From contig CAVSXT010000003.1 in NCBI GenBank assembly GCA_963732005.1, forward strand, positions 1,240,001-1,304,000: a stretch of DNA of 64,000 bases, written 5' to 3'. A model generated the notes under the pieces. That model had not been told where the DNA came from. It ran no database searches and worked only from the letters and a program-made list of their open reading frames with translations. This document shows positions 53,223-61,836 of this stretch, in pieces (positions within the stretch are counted from its first letter, which is position 1; each line of letters starts with the position of its first letter). Both the position numbers and the translations under genes were made by a program. Origin of the DNA: JASLEW01 sp963732005. Its GTDB lineage: Bacteria; Acidobacteriota; Thermoanaerobaculia; Multivoradales; UBA5704.

Positions 53223-54223
53223 GGGGTGCCGGTCCTCTCGAAGTCCAGGAAGACGATGCCGGCGAGGCCGATGCGGGCGCGGTCGGGGAGGTCGGTCCAG
53301 CGGTCGAGGTCGCGCTCGCTGTCTCCCGACCCCTCGAGGCTCGCGGGCAGGGCCTTGCCGTTGACGGTGGTGCCGAGCTTCGAGAGGTCCTTGATGCGGA
53401 ACCCGCCGCCGTCCGCCACCCGTCGCAGGCGCGCATGCTCGCGCGAGACGTCGAGCGAGGTCTCGAGCCGCAGATCGACCCAGACGTCCGGCGCGTCACG
53501 GCCGATGACGATCTCGTCCTTCACCACCCAGAACTCCCGCGCTCCCGAGTCGTCCTTGTAGGCGATCCGGGCGTAGGCGGTCGCGGCGCCGGCGGGCTCG
53601 CGCTGGGTGGTGCTGCGCCCCAGGCGGCGGGTGGTCGAGATGCGGTGGGTGGGCGTGCCGGAGCCGTAGCCGGCGGCGGCCTGCTGCGCGAACTCCGAGA
53701 CCACCTGGATGTCGCCCGGCTGCAGGGCGCCGTTGGGGTCCTCCTGGAAGCGGACGAACCAGCGCCCCTCGGCCGAGACGAAGCTCGGTGCCGCCGCCAG
53801 CGGCGGACCCGCCGGACCGCCGCCCGTGCCGGCGCGAGGGAGCGCGGCGGTGGCAGTGCTCCCGGAGCTGCCGGAGCTCCCGGGGACCCTTGCGGTGCCG
53901 GCATCGGCGCCGCCGGCATCCCCGCCCGTCCTGCCGCCACGCCGCCGGCGCCAGGCGCGGAAGGGGGCGAGGAGCCGGCCGGCGTCGGCGGCGGTGGCGG
54001 CGGTGCCGCGATTGAGCTGCCACAGCTCGCGGTCCAGCAGCTCCTTGGCCTCGGCCTCGAGCTCGCCGAAGAGAGTGCGCAGCCGGTCGTAGTCCGCGTT
54101 GTGCAGGTAGACCTGGTACAGGCTGGGCGCGATGGTCTTGGTGACCAGCGGCTCCAGGCTGCTCCGCATGTTCTCGGCGATGGCCAGGATGACGTCCCGG
54201 CCGGTCGCGCGCTCTTGATCCAA
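53219..54223 (-). CDS. FHA-domain signalling protein
   Basis: A TTG at 54223 follows GGGAGGG by 6 bases; no ATG or GTG fits better and the product is then 334 residues. The N-terminal 90 residues are helical (LAIAENMRSSLEPLVTKTI, ELEAEAKELLDRELWQLN). A low-complexity Gly/Ser segment, a domain around FVSAEGRWFVRFQEDPNGAL and a C-terminal FHA domain follow: IVIGRDAPDVWVDL, DVSREHARLR and LGTTVNGKALPA, with the phosphothreonine-binding Arg, Ser, His and Asn present. First gene of the phospho-signalling operon. It probably binds autophosphorylated kinase. Confidence 0.82.
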   Translation of the reverse strand: MDQERATGRDVILAIAENMRSSLEPLVTKTIAPSLYQVYLHNADYDRLRTLFGELEAEAKELLDRELWQLNRGTAATAADAGRLLAPFRAWRRRRGGRTGGDAGGADAGTARVPGSSGSSGSTATAALPRAGTGGGPAGPPLAAAPSFVSAEGRWFVRFQEDPNGALQPGDIQVVSEFAQQAAAGYGSGTPTHRISTTRRLGRSTTQREPAGAATAYARIAYKDDSGAREFWVVKDEIVIGRDAPDVWVDLRLETSLDVSREHARLRRVADGGGFRIKDLSKLGTTVNGKALPASLEGSGDSERDLDRWTDLPDRARIGLAGIVFLDFERTGTP

Positions 54224-54245
54224 GACGACCCTCCCGCCCCGCGCC

Positions 54246-54269
54246 CTCGGGGGCGACGGTCCCCCCGAG
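54246..54269 (-). terminator. Hairpin between the lysine cluster and the FHA operon
   Basis: CTCGGGGG (54246-54253) pairs perfectly with CCCCCGAG (54262-54269). It lies between the CurA-like gene and the FHA operon on the minus strand and may end the first transcript. TATACT (minus 54273-54268) overlaps it and may be the -10 of the FHA operon, though no -35 is clear. Confidence 0.4.
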
Positions 54270-54288
54270 TATATCCGGGCGGCGAGGT

Positions 54289-55356
54289 TCAGGACCGCGC
54301 CACCTCTAGCACCAGCTTGCCGAGGTTCTCGCCGCGGAAGAGCTTGAGCAGCGTCTCGGGGAAGGTCTCGAGGCCGGCGACGACGTCCTCGCGCGACTTG
54401 AGCTTGCCGGCGGCCATCCAGCCGGCCATCTCGCGCCCCGCCTCGGCATAGCGGTCGGCGTAATCGAAGACCAGCATGCCCTTCATGCTGGCGCGCTGCA
54501 CCAGCAGCGCCATGTAGTTGGAGGGACCCTTGGCCGGGTCGGTGCGGTTGTATTGCGAGATGGCGCCGCAGATGACCACGCGCGCGCCGCGCGCCAGACG
54601 GGTGAGCACGGCGTCGAGGATGTCGCCGCCGACGTTGTCGAAGTAGACGTCCACGCCCCGCGGGCAGTGCCGGCGCAGCGCCTCCTTCATCTCCTCGACG
54701 CCCCCGGCCTTGTAGTCGATGGCGGCGTCGAATCCCAGCTCGTCCACCAGGTAGCGGCACTTCTCCGGGCCGCCGGCGATGCCGATCGCGCGGCAGCCCT
54801 TGATCTTGGCGATCTGCCCCACCACCATGCCGACGGCGCCGGCCGCGGCCGACACCACCACGGTGTCGCCGGCCTTGGCCTGGCCGGTGTCGAGCAGGCC
54901 GAAGTAGGCGGTCATCCCGGGTAGGCCAAGGACGCTCAGGTAGACCGGCAGCGGCGCCGGTGGCCCGAGAGCGGCATCGATCCGGGTCAGGCCCTTGCCG
55001 TTCGCGATCGCGTATTCCTGCATCCCGAAGGCGCCGGTGACCTGATCGCCGGCAACGAACCCGGGGTGCCGCGACGAGACCACGCGGCCGGCGCCGAAGG
55101 CGCGCATCACCTCGCCGATGCCGACCGGCGGCACGTAGGACTTGGCCTCGTTCATCCAGCCGCGCATCGCCGGATCGAGCGAGAGGTAGAGCACCTTGAC
55201 CAGCAGCTCGCCCTCGCCCGGTGCGCGCACCGGCTCGGCGCCATAGGTCCAGTCGCTGCGCTTGGGCAGGCCGACCGGCCGGCTGGCCAGTCGGAAGCAG
55301 TGGTTGAGCAACGCAATGGTTTCCGGGGTTTCCGGGGGCTCCGGGGTCTCGGGCAT
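54289..55356 (-). CDS. CurA-like NADP-dependent medium-chain reductase
   Basis: GGAGGT precedes the ATG. The 355-residue protein lacks the zinc ligands of alcohol dehydrogenases. It has LSLDPAMRGWM, the nucleotide site VVVSAAAGAVGMVVGQIAKIKG near residue 170, and VDVYFDNVGGDILDAVL and CGAISQYN, all typical of the YncB/CurA and leukotriene B4 dehydrogenase group. These enzymes reduce the carbon-carbon double bond of enones with NADPH. It follows dapD by 21 bases on the same strand but has no known part in lysine synthesis. The N-terminus (PETPEPPETPET) is a 9-base repeat tract. Confidence 0.9.
   Translation of the reverse strand: MPETPEPPETPETIALLNHCFRLASRPVGLPKRSDWTYGAEPVRAPGEGELLVKVLYLSLDPAMRGWMNEAKSYVPPVGIGEVMRAFGAGRVVSSRHPGFVAGDQVTGAFGMQEYAIANGKGLTRIDAALGPPAPLPVYLSVLGLPGMTAYFGLLDTGQAKAGDTVVVSAAAGAVGMVVGQIAKIKGCRAIGIAGGPEKCRYLVDELGFDAAIDYKAGGVEEMKEALRRHCPRGVDVYFDNVGGDILDAVLTRLARGARVVICGAISQYNRTDPAKGPSNYMALLVQRASMKGMLVFDYADRYAEAGREMAGWMAAGKLKSREDVVAGLETFPETLLKLFRGENLGKLVLEVARS
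55321..55356. repeat. 9-base tandem repeat at the reductase start
   Basis: TTCCGGGGT, TTCCGGGGG, CTCCGGGGT and CTCGGGCAT encode the PET-type three-residue repeat at the start of the CurA-like protein. Confidence 0.75.
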
Positions 55357-55377
55357 GGCACCTCCGCCGGTGCGCCG

Positions 55378-56277
55378 TCAGCGCACCCACTCTTCGAGCT
55401 GCACGCGGTCGCCGGTGGCGGCGTCGCGGTACTTGACGATCACCGGGGTGTAGAGGGAGAGGCCCCATTCCTGGCCCTTGCCGCGGCTGACGGCGCGCGA
55501 GCCCGGCACCACCACGGCGCCGGCGGGGATGACCAGCGGGGCGTCCTCGGTGGCGCGCAGGATGCGACCTTCGGCCAGGTCGTAGACCGGGGTCGAGCGG
55601 GTGAGGATGGTGCCGGCGCCGAGCACCGCGCCGCGCTGGATCACCGTCCCCTCGTAAACGCCGCAGTTGCCGCCGACCAGGACGTCGTCCTCGACGATCA
55701 CCGGCAGCGCGCCGATCGGCTCGATGACGCCGCCGAGCTGCGCCGCCGCCGAGAGATGGACGCGCCGGCCGACCTGGGCGCAGCTGCCGACCAGGGCGTG
55801 CGAATCGATCATCGAACCGTCGCCGATCCAGGCGCCGGCGTTGACGTACATCGGCGGCATGCAGGTGACGCCGCGGCCGAGGTAGACGCCGTCGCGGATC
55901 GCCGACCCCCCGGGCACCAGGCGGGTGCCGGCGCCGCTCTCGAGCCGGCGCAGCGGATAGGTGTCCTTGTCGGCGAAGGGCAGGCACGGCCCGCCCGCCG
56001 CGCCGACGGTCAGATCGACGATCCGGCCGAGGCGGAAACCCAGCAGCAATCCCTGCTTCACCCAGGGATTGACCCGCCAGCCCCAGGGCGAGGCCGGATC
56101 GGGCTCCGCGGCGCGCGCCTCGCCGCGGTCGAGCGCCCCGCGGAAGCGCGCCAGCAGCTCGCGGTGCTCGGGGCCGGCCTCGGCCGGCGGATCGGCGAAC
56201 AGGCTCTCGATCTGCTCGCGCAGCGAGGCGAGGTCGTCGCCCGCCCGGTCCGCCGTGCTCGCCTCGTGGCTCGCCAT
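55378..56277 (-). CDS. dapD: Tetrahydrodipicolinate N-succinyltransferase
   Basis: The 299-residue protein has the DapD order: a helical N-terminal part (LASLREQIESLFADPP), then PWGWRVNPWVKQGLLLGFRLG, and a left-handed beta-helix with hexapeptide repeats (CMPPMYVNAGAWIGDGSMIDSHALVGSCAQVGRRVHLS, read over several turns). GGVIEPIGALPVIVEDDVLVGGN follows. It adds succinyl from succinyl-CoA to tetrahydrodipicolinate in the succinylase branch of diaminopimelate synthesis. It is somewhat longer than E. coli DapD. It follows dapA by 9 bases. Confidence 0.93.
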   Translation of the reverse strand: MASHEASTADRAGDDLASLREQIESLFADPPAEAGPEHRELLARFRGALDRGEARAAEPDPASPWGWRVNPWVKQGLLLGFRLGRIVDLTVGAAGGPCLPFADKDTYPLRRLESGAGTRLVPGGSAIRDGVYLGRGVTCMPPMYVNAGAWIGDGSMIDSHALVGSCAQVGRRVHLSAAAQLGGVIEPIGALPVIVEDDVLVGGNCGVYEGTVIQRGAVLGAGTILTRSTPVYDLAEGRILRATEDAPLVIPAGAVVVPGSRAVSRGKGQEWGLSLYTPVIVKYRDAATGDRVQLEEWVR

Positions 56278-56286
56278 GCGCTCGGG

Positions 56287-57234
56287 TCAGCGCGTCGCGG
56301 CGGTGGTCGCAGGTGTCGCCGATGTCGCCGGCGTGGCCGATGTCTCCGGTGTGGCGCGCGCCAGCATCCCCAGCTCGGCGAGCACCGCCTCGACCCGGGC
56401 CAGGTTTTCGGGGCGCGGCGGCACCGCCGGCAGCCGCCACACCGGCTCGAGCAGCCCGAGCAGGCCGAGCGCCGCCTTCACCGGGCCCGGGCTGGACTCG
56501 ATGAACATCACCTCCATCAGCTTCTGCAGCCGCCGCTGCAGCACCCGCGCCCCGGCGAAGTCGCCGTCCAGGGCGAGGGCGGTGAGCCGCGCCATCTCGC
56601 CGGGGACGACGTTCGAAACCACCGAGATGATGCCGGTGCCGCCCAGCGCCACCACCGGGATGGTGACGGCATCGTCGCCGCTGAGCACGGCGAAGCTTTC
56701 CGGCACCTGGACGAACAGCGAGGCGATCTGCGAGAGATTGCCGGAGGCCTCCTTGACCGCCACCACGCGGTCGATCCTGGCCAGTCTGGCGAGCGTCGCC
56801 GGCTCGACGTTGACCCCGGTGCGGCCGGGCACGTTGTAGACCACGATCGGCAGGCGGGTGGCGGCGGCGATCTCGCGGTAGTGGGCGACCAGCCCCTCGG
56901 GGGTGGGCTTGTTGTAGGGCGGCGTGACCGTCAGCAGGCCGTCGACGCCGAGCGCCTCGACCTCGCGGGCGAGGGTCGCGACGGCGCGGGTGTCGCTGCC
57001 GCCGGCGCCGGCGACCACCGGCACCTTGCCCTTGGCCTCCTCGACGGTGATCTCGATCACCCGCAGGTGCTCGGCGCGGCTGAGCGTCGGGTTCTCGCCG
57101 GTGGTGCCGCAGGGCACCAGGAAATGAATGCCCTCGTCGATCTGGCGGCGCACCAGCCGGCGCAGCGCCTCCTCGTCGAGGGAGAGATCGCGCCGGAAGG
57201 GGGTTACCAGGGCGGTGCCGCATCCTCGAAACAT
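56287..57234 (-). CDS. dapA: 4-hydroxy-tetrahydrodipicolinate synthase
   Basis: The ATG at 57234, after GGAGGG, gives 315 residues with catalytic positions that match E. coli numbering: Thr44-Thr45 (CGTTGE), Tyr107 (PPYNKP), Tyr133 (VVYNVPGRTG) and the Schiff-base Lys161 (VAVKEASGN). It condenses pyruvate with aspartate semialdehyde, the first step specific to lysine. An ATG at 57264 overlaps dapB and is less likely. The last 22 residues are a Thr/Ala/Pro repeat (TSATPATSATPATT) encoded by 9-base units, not part of the normal fold. Confidence 0.95.
   Translation of the reverse strand: MFRGCGTALVTPFRRDLSLDEEALRRLVRRQIDEGIHFLVPCGTTGENPTLSRAEHLRVIEITVEEAKGKVPVVAGAGGSDTRAVATLAREVEALGVDGLLTVTPPYNKPTPEGLVAHYREIAAATRLPIVVYNVPGRTGVNVEPATLARLARIDRVVAVKEASGNLSQIASLFVQVPESFAVLSGDDAVTIPVVALGGTGIISVVSNVVPGEMARLTALALDGDFAGARVLQRRLQKLMEVMFIESSPGPVKAALGLLGLLEPVWRLPAVPPRPENLARVEAVLAELGMLARATPETSATPATSATPATTAATR
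56303..56356. repeat. 9-base tandem repeat at the dapA 3' end
   Basis: Six degenerate units (GTGGTCGCA, GGTGTCGCC, GATGTCGCC, GGCGTGGCC, GATGTCTCC, GGTGTGGCG) encode the extra C-terminal tail of DapA. Confidence 0.8.
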
Positions 57235-57238
57235 GGGT

Positions 57239-57991
57239 TCAACCCTCCAGGGGTGGAATGCCATCGGCCGCGGGTTCGCCGGCCGAGCGGACGACCTCTT
57301 CCCAGACCTCGCTCCACTCGAAGACGCCGCGCCGGCCGAGCACCCAGCGGGCGGCCCGCAATGCCCCGCCGGCGAAGCCGGCGCGGCTGCGTGCCTGGTG
57401 CTCCAGACGGATGGTATCAGCCTCCGAATCGAAGCCCACCAGATGGGTGCCCGGGATGGCGCCGGCGCGGTTGCTGGCGGCGTCGACGCCGGGCGGGACG
57501 CCGGCGCGCTCCATCACCCGGCGCAGCTCGCGGAGGGTGCCGGAGGGGGCGTCGCGCTTGCGCCGGTGGTGGATCTCGTACAGCCACGGGTCGTAGTCGG
57601 CGTCGGCGGCCAGCAGCCCCGCGGCCGCCGCGACGATGCGGTAGAACACCTGCACGCCGACCGAGAAGTTGGCGCCGTGCACCATGCCGGCGTCATGCGC
57701 GGCGACGGTCTCGCGCACCCGCGGCAGCTGCTCGGACCAGCCGGTGGTGCCGATCACCATCGCCACGCCCAGCGGCGCCAGGCGCTCGACGGTTTCAGGC
57801 ACCGCCGCGGCGACCGAGAAGTCGATCGCGACTTCGGCGCCGGCGCCTCGCAGCAGGCCGGCGTCGAGCGGCACGCCGGCGCGGCGGTCGGCACCGCCAT
57901 AGCGCAGCACCACCTCGAAGCCCTGCCGCGGGGCGAGCTCTTCGACCAGCCGGCCCATGGCGCCACAACCGATGACAGCGAGTCGGGTCAT
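57239..57991 (-). CDS. dapB: 4-hydroxy-tetrahydrodipicolinate reductase
   Basis: The 250-residue protein has the dinucleotide site VIGCGAMGRLVEEL, FSVAAAVPETVE, VIGTTGWSEQ, and the signature EIHHRRKRDAPSGTL with the catalytic His pair and Lys. The late FDSEADTIRLEHQARSRAGFAGGAL segment is the usual dimer region. It reduces the DapA product with NADH or NADPH. A TAGAAT box 6 bases before the ATG suggests an internal leaderless promoter between lysC and dapB. Its stop lies 4 bases from the dapA start. Confidence 0.93.
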   Translation of the reverse strand: MTRLAVIGCGAMGRLVEELAPRQGFEVVLRYGGADRRAGVPLDAGLLRGAGAEVAIDFSVAAAVPETVERLAPLGVAMVIGTTGWSEQLPRVRETVAAHDAGMVHGANFSVGVQVFYRIVAAAAGLLAADADYDPWLYEIHHRRKRDAPSGTLRELRRVMERAGVPPGVDAASNRAGAIPGTHLVGFDSEADTIRLEHQARSRAGFAGGALRAARWVLGRRGVFEWSEVWEEVVRSAGEPAADGIPPLEG

Positions 57992-57997
57992 GTCTGC

Positions 57998-58003
57998 ATT
58001 CTA
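57998..58003 (-). promoter_or_regulatory. Putative -10 box of dapB
   Basis: On the minus strand TAGAAT (58003-57998) lies exactly 6 bases before the ATG, with no Shine-Dalgarno site. No -35 is visible in the 54-base gap after lysC. Confidence 0.35.
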
Positions 58004-58045
58004 AGGTGCGGCGGCGGAGCGGGAGGGAGGCCGTCGAGCCGCCTC

Positions 58046-59428
58046 CTATTCGACGACCTCGGGGCCGCTCTCCGGGAACCAGTGCCGGTGGAGGGCCGCG
58101 GCGGCCGCCGGCAGGTCCTCGAGCTCCACCAGGCAACGCACCGCCGGTGCGGCGGCGCCGGCCACCACCAGCCGCGGTTGGTAGCCTGCCGCCGCGGCCA
58201 GCACGCGCTCGGCCAGCGCGGCATCGGTGGCGAGGTCCTCCGATACCGCCGACACCACGGCGCGCCCATGCAGCACCCCGACCTGGCCGGCGGCGGCCAG
58301 CGCCGCCCGCGCCTCGGCCAGCCGCTCGCCGTGGTCGAGCGCCAGCTCGGCGCTCTCGCCGTCGAGGCGCAGCACCAGCAGCGCCGGCCGCAACCGTTCG
58401 ACCGCCGCCAGCACCCGGGCCGCGAACTCCTCTCCCGCCGCGCTCGGACCGGCGGCCGCTCGCGCCACATGCAGCAGGTGGTCGTTCGGCCGGCAGGCCA
58501 GCGACTTGACGGTGGGTGCCGCGGCGGTGTTGCGCCTGCCGATCAGGGTGCCCTCGCCGGCGGCGTCGAGCGAGTTGAGGACGCGGATCGGCACGCCGGC
58601 GCGCGCCGCCGAGCCGAGGGTGCCGGGGTGGGGTTTCTTCGCCCCGGAGCAGGCGAGCTCGAGCGATTCGGCGAAGGACAGGGTGCGGACGCGGCGCGCT
58701 CCGGGCACCAGCCGCGGGTCGGCGGTGAGGATACCGTCGACGTCGGTCCAAATCTGCACCTCCTCGGCGCCGAGGGCGGCGCCGAGGATGGCGGCCGAGA
58801 AGTCGGAGCCTTCCTTGCCCAGCGTGGTGGTCACGCCGTCGCGGGTGGCGCCGATGTAGCCGCCGACGACCGGCACGACGCCGCGCTCCACGGCCGGCAG
58901 CAGCGCCGCCCGCAGCCGGGAGCCCGTCTCCTCGTAGAGCGGCTGGGCGCGGGTGAAGGCGTCGTCGGTCACCATCACCTGCCGGGCGTCGATCCAGGCC
59001 GTCGCGATGCCGCGGGCAGGCAGCGCCGTGGCCAGGATCTCGCTCGCCAGCACCTCGCCGAACGCGGCGGCGGCGTCCGCATCGCGCGCCGTCAGCCGGC
59101 GCTCTCGCGCCAATTCGGCCAGCAGGGCGCGCAGCTCGCCGAAGCAGCTCTCGAGACTCGCCGCCAGCGGCGGCCAGGCGGCCGGTGCCACCGCCGCCGC
59201 CGCTTCGCGGCGGTGGAACTGGTGCAGCTCCTCGCCGCCGGCCAGCGCCCCCGCCAGGTTGCCGGCGGCGGCAGCTTCCGCGCAATCGAGCAGGCGACGG
59301 GTGGTCTTGGCCATGGCCGACACCACCACCACCGGCCGCGCCGCGAGCCGGCCGCGCAGGATCTCGGCGACCCGCTGGATGCCCGCCGCGCCGTCCACCG
59401 AGCTGCCGCCGAACTTGCAGACGATCAC
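58046..59428 (-). CDS. lysC: Aspartate kinase
   Basis: The GTG start gives 460 residues. The kinase part has the signature VCKFGGSSVDG, and GKEGSDFSAAILGAALGAEEVQIWTDVDGILTADPRLVP read across the active site. Two ACT domains after about residue 300 (LACRPNDHLLHVARA, LVVAGAAAPAVRCLVELED) would bind lysine or threonine for feedback. It makes aspartyl phosphate, the entry to lysine, threonine and methionine synthesis. It heads the lysC-dapB-dapA-dapD group. TAGACT lies 6 bases before the start codon. Confidence 0.93.
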   Translation of the reverse strand: MIVCKFGGSSVDGAAGIQRVAEILRGRLAARPVVVVSAMAKTTRRLLDCAEAAAAGNLAGALAGGEELHQFHRREAAAAVAPAAWPPLAASLESCFGELRALLAELARERRLTARDADAAAAFGEVLASEILATALPARGIATAWIDARQVMVTDDAFTRAQPLYEETGSRLRAALLPAVERGVVPVVGGYIGATRDGVTTTLGKEGSDFSAAILGAALGAEEVQIWTDVDGILTADPRLVPGARRVRTLSFAESLELACSGAKKPHPGTLGSAARAGVPIRVLNSLDAAGEGTLIGRRNTAAAPTVKSLACRPNDHLLHVARAAAGPSAAGEEFAARVLAAVERLRPALLVLRLDGESAELALDHGERLAEARAALAAAGQVGVLHGRAVVSAVSEDLATDAALAERVLAAAAGYQPRLVVAGAAAPAVRCLVELEDLPAAAAALHRHWFPESGPEVVE

Positions 59429-59434
59429 CCGAGG

Positions 59435-59440
59435 AGTCTA
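59435..59440 (-). promoter_or_regulatory. Putative -10 box of lysC
   Basis: TAGACT (minus 59440-59435) is exactly 6 bases upstream of the GTG and no ribosome site is present. The -35 is not clear. I see no lysine riboswitch in the 211-base gap to 59639. Confidence 0.35.
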
Positions 59441-59639
59441 CGCCAGCGGCCTCCGCAGGCCCGGGCGGGGACTCCGGGTGCCGGGCGCGCGGTCCGGCCG
59501 TGTCGTGCCAGAATCGCCGCGGCGGCCGCTGCACTGGGACGCGAAGCTGGGCATGCGGGTGCGGTGAGCCCGGGCGGGGCGTCGTGCCGGCGGCGCCGGT
59601 TGGTGGCATGATGCTGGAGGCTGGGAGGAGGCAGGGACC

Positions 59640-60614
59640 TTGGAGACTCGGCGCATCGGTTCGCTGGCGGTTTCGGTGGTGGGGCTCGGCTGCAACAACT
59701 TCGGCGGACGCCTCGACCGGGACGGGGTGCAGGCGGTGGTGGATGCGGCGTTAGAGGCCGGCGTCAACCTCTTCGACACCGCCGACATGTATGGCGACAC
59801 CCGCAGCGAGGTGCTGCTCGGGCAGGCGCTCGGCGGCCGGCGCGACCAGGCCGTCGTCGCCACCAAGTTCGGGTGGCGGCTCGACGATCAGCGGCATGGC
59901 GCCAAGCCGGCCTACGTGCGCCGGGCGGTGGAGGACAGCCTCAGGCGGCTGGGGACCGACCGCATCGACCTCTACCAGCTGCACCAGCCCGACCCGGAGA
60001 CGCCGATCGCGCAGACCCTGGCCGCCCTCGAGGAGCTGGTGCGCGCCGGCAAGGTGCGCGAGATCGGCTGCTCGAACTTCTCGGCCGCGCAGCTGCGCGA
60101 GGCGCAGGCCGCGGTGCGCGACGGCGCCGCCCGCTTCGTCAGCGTGCAGAACGAGTACAGCCTGGTCCAGCGCGAGCCCGAGCGCGAGGTGCTCGCCGAG
60201 TGCGAGCGCCAGGGCCTCGCCTTCCTGCCCTTCTTTCCGTTGGCCAGCGGCCTGCTCACCGGCAAGTACCGCCGCGGCGCGCCACTGCCGGCCGGCACCC
60301 GTCTGGCCGGGCAGTCGGGCTTCGCCAATCGCTTCCTCAACCCGCGCAACCTGGCGATCGCCGACGCCCTCGCCGGTTTCGCGGCACGGCGCGGCCATTC
60401 GCTGCTCGAGCTGGCCTTCTCCTGGCTGCTGAGCCATCGCCAGGTGTGCTCGGTGATCGCCGGCGCCATGTCGGCCGAGCAGTTGCGCGCCAACGTCGCG
60501 GCGGCCGGCTGGCGTCTCACCACGGACGAGCTGGCCGAGACCGACAAGATCTACGAGACCCCGGAGACCCCGGCGATCACCGGGATCGATCATCCGGCGC
60601 CGCCCAAGGCCTGA
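59640..60614 (+). CDS. Aldo-keto reductase
   Basis: A TTG start follows GGGAGGAGG. The 324-residue protein has AKR landmarks: GLGCNNFGGRLD, the catalytic Asp-Tyr pair in LFDTADMYG, the Lys in VVATKFGWRLD, and the His in LYQLHQPDPETP. The cofactor loop is near IAGAMSAEQLRANVAA. It resembles the YghZ/Tas-like group and would reduce aldehydes or ketones with NADPH. It is divergent from lysC. The C-terminus has a short ETPETPAIT repeat. Substrate unknown. Confidence 0.92.
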   Translation: METRRIGSLAVSVVGLGCNNFGGRLDRDGVQAVVDAALEAGVNLFDTADMYGDTRSEVLLGQALGGRRDQAVVATKFGWRLDDQRHGAKPAYVRRAVEDSLRRLGTDRIDLYQLHQPDPETPIAQTLAALEELVRAGKVREIGCSNFSAAQLREAQAAVRDGAARFVSVQNEYSLVQREPEREVLAECERQGLAFLPFFPLASGLLTGKYRRGAPLPAGTRLAGQSGFANRFLNPRNLAIADALAGFAARRGHSLLELAFSWLLSHRQVCSVIAGAMSAEQLRANVAAAGWRLTTDELAETDKIYETPETPAITGIDHPAPPKA

Positions 60615-60636
60615 CCCGCGCCGACCGGATCGCCCC

Positions 60637-61713
60637 ATGCAAGACACCCCGGCCCATGATCTCCGCGCGCGGCGACGGCTGTCGTGGCGCGCGCAGCCGG
60701 CCGGGGTTCCGAGTCTGGCGAGGAGGACCGGCATCGCGGGCATCGTGGGCCTGGTGGGGCTCGCAGGCGTGGTGGGGCTCGCGGGCCTCGCCGCGGGCAG
60801 CTCCGGATTCGCCATCGCCGGCGCAGCCCCGGCAGCGGCTCCGGCTGCGCCGCCGCCGCGACCCGCGCCCGCCGCTGCCGGCGCGCCCGCCCCGGACTAT
60901 GCGGTCCGCCTGACCCGGCCGTCGGCGGTGGGCGACACGCGGCTGGCCGTCGGCTCGCTGCAGAGCGACGACCACCTCACGGGGAGCCGGGACGGCACGC
61001 CGAGCGACCAGCGCCAGACCGCGACCATCCGCTACGTCGTCGCCACCGAGATCCTGGAGGTGAGCCCCAAGGGCAACGCCCAGCGGGCGACGCTCACGGT
61101 CCGCAAGCTCACCAAGGAGAGCGCCGGTATCAGCCTGGAGCTGGCCAAGCCGGGGGCGGTGGTGAGCGCACGGCTGGCCGGGCGCGAGCGGGTCTTCGAG
61201 CTGCTGGGTGCGCGGCTCGCCCCGGACGTGCAGCAGGCGCTGGCGGCGGCGGTGCCGCTGCGCGCCGACGACGAGCCGACCGACGACGACCTGTTCGGGA
61301 GCGCGCGGCGCCGGCGGGTGGGCGAGAGCTGGCCGGCCAACGGCGAGCTGTTCGCCAGCTTCGGCGCCACCAGCCTGACCTTCGATCCCAAGGACGTGAC
61401 CGGCACGGTGACGCTGGGGGCCGTGCGGCCGGTTCACGGCCAGAGCTGCCTGGAGGTACGCTGGAAGCTCGACGCCCGCCACGGCGCGTTCAAGCCGGGT
61501 GGCCTGCCGCTGGGCTTCACCGGCACCACCAGCTCGATGTCGGTCGCCGGCTCGGTCCTGGTGCCGGTCGACCCGGCCCTGCCGCTCGCCGGCCGCGAGG
61601 CAGCGATCACCGCCGTCGCCGACATCGGCGGCGTGAGCGAGGGCGGGGCCTCCCTGAGCCTGCATCACGAGCTGCGTCAGGCCAGCCACGTCGAGCTCTC
61701 GCGAGTCCCCTGA
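60637..61713 (+). CDS. Secreted protein of unknown function
   Basis: The 358-residue product starts MQDTPAHDLRARRRLSW. Its signal or anchor helix is made of seven near-identical three-residue units (GIA-GIV-GLV-GLA-GVV-GLA-GLA). A Pro/Ala linker follows to residue 85. The rest is predicted mostly beta: RQTATIRYVVATEILEVS, RATLTVRKLTKESAG, then GELFASFGATSLTFD and a Gly/Ser-rich C-terminus. It has no enzyme motif that I can see. It could be a periplasmic or outer-membrane beta-barrel or lipocalin-like protein. It lies 123 bases before the hydrolase gene. Confidence 0.6.
   Translation: MQDTPAHDLRARRRLSWRAQPAGVPSLARRTGIAGIVGLVGLAGVVGLAGLAAGSSGFAIAGAAPAAAPAAPPPRPAPAAAGAPAPDYAVRLTRPSAVGDTRLAVGSLQSDDHLTGSRDGTPSDQRQTATIRYVVATEILEVSPKGNAQRATLTVRKLTKESAGISLELAKPGAVVSARLAGRERVFELLGARLAPDVQQALAAAVPLRADDEPTDDDLFGSARRRRVGESWPANGELFASFGATSLTFDPKDVTGTVTLGAVRPVHGQSCLEVRWKLDARHGAFKPGGLPLGFTGTTSSMSVAGSVLVPVDPALPLAGREAAITAVADIGGVSEGGASLSLHHELRQASHVELSRVP
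60730..60792. repeat. 9-base tandem repeat forming a signal-peptide core
   Basis: Seven units from GGCATCGCG to GGCCTCGCC encode the hydrophobic core of the N-terminal signal or anchor of the secreted protein. Confidence 0.85.
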
Positions 61714-61836
61714 GCCGCGCGCGGGAGCCGCCGCCCGGTCGGGGTCGAAACCCGCCGGCCACGGCGTGCGTACCTACTGCCGGTGCTCGCCGGCGAGAAC
61801 CTCGGACCGGATCGTGGAGATCCAGGAGGCCGTCCC

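Noticed and set aside
59429..59639. Lysine riboswitch upstream of lysC
   Set aside because: The spacer has none of the conserved lysine-riboswitch elements I would expect, and the lysC start lies 6 bases from a -10-like box, leaving no room for a leader.
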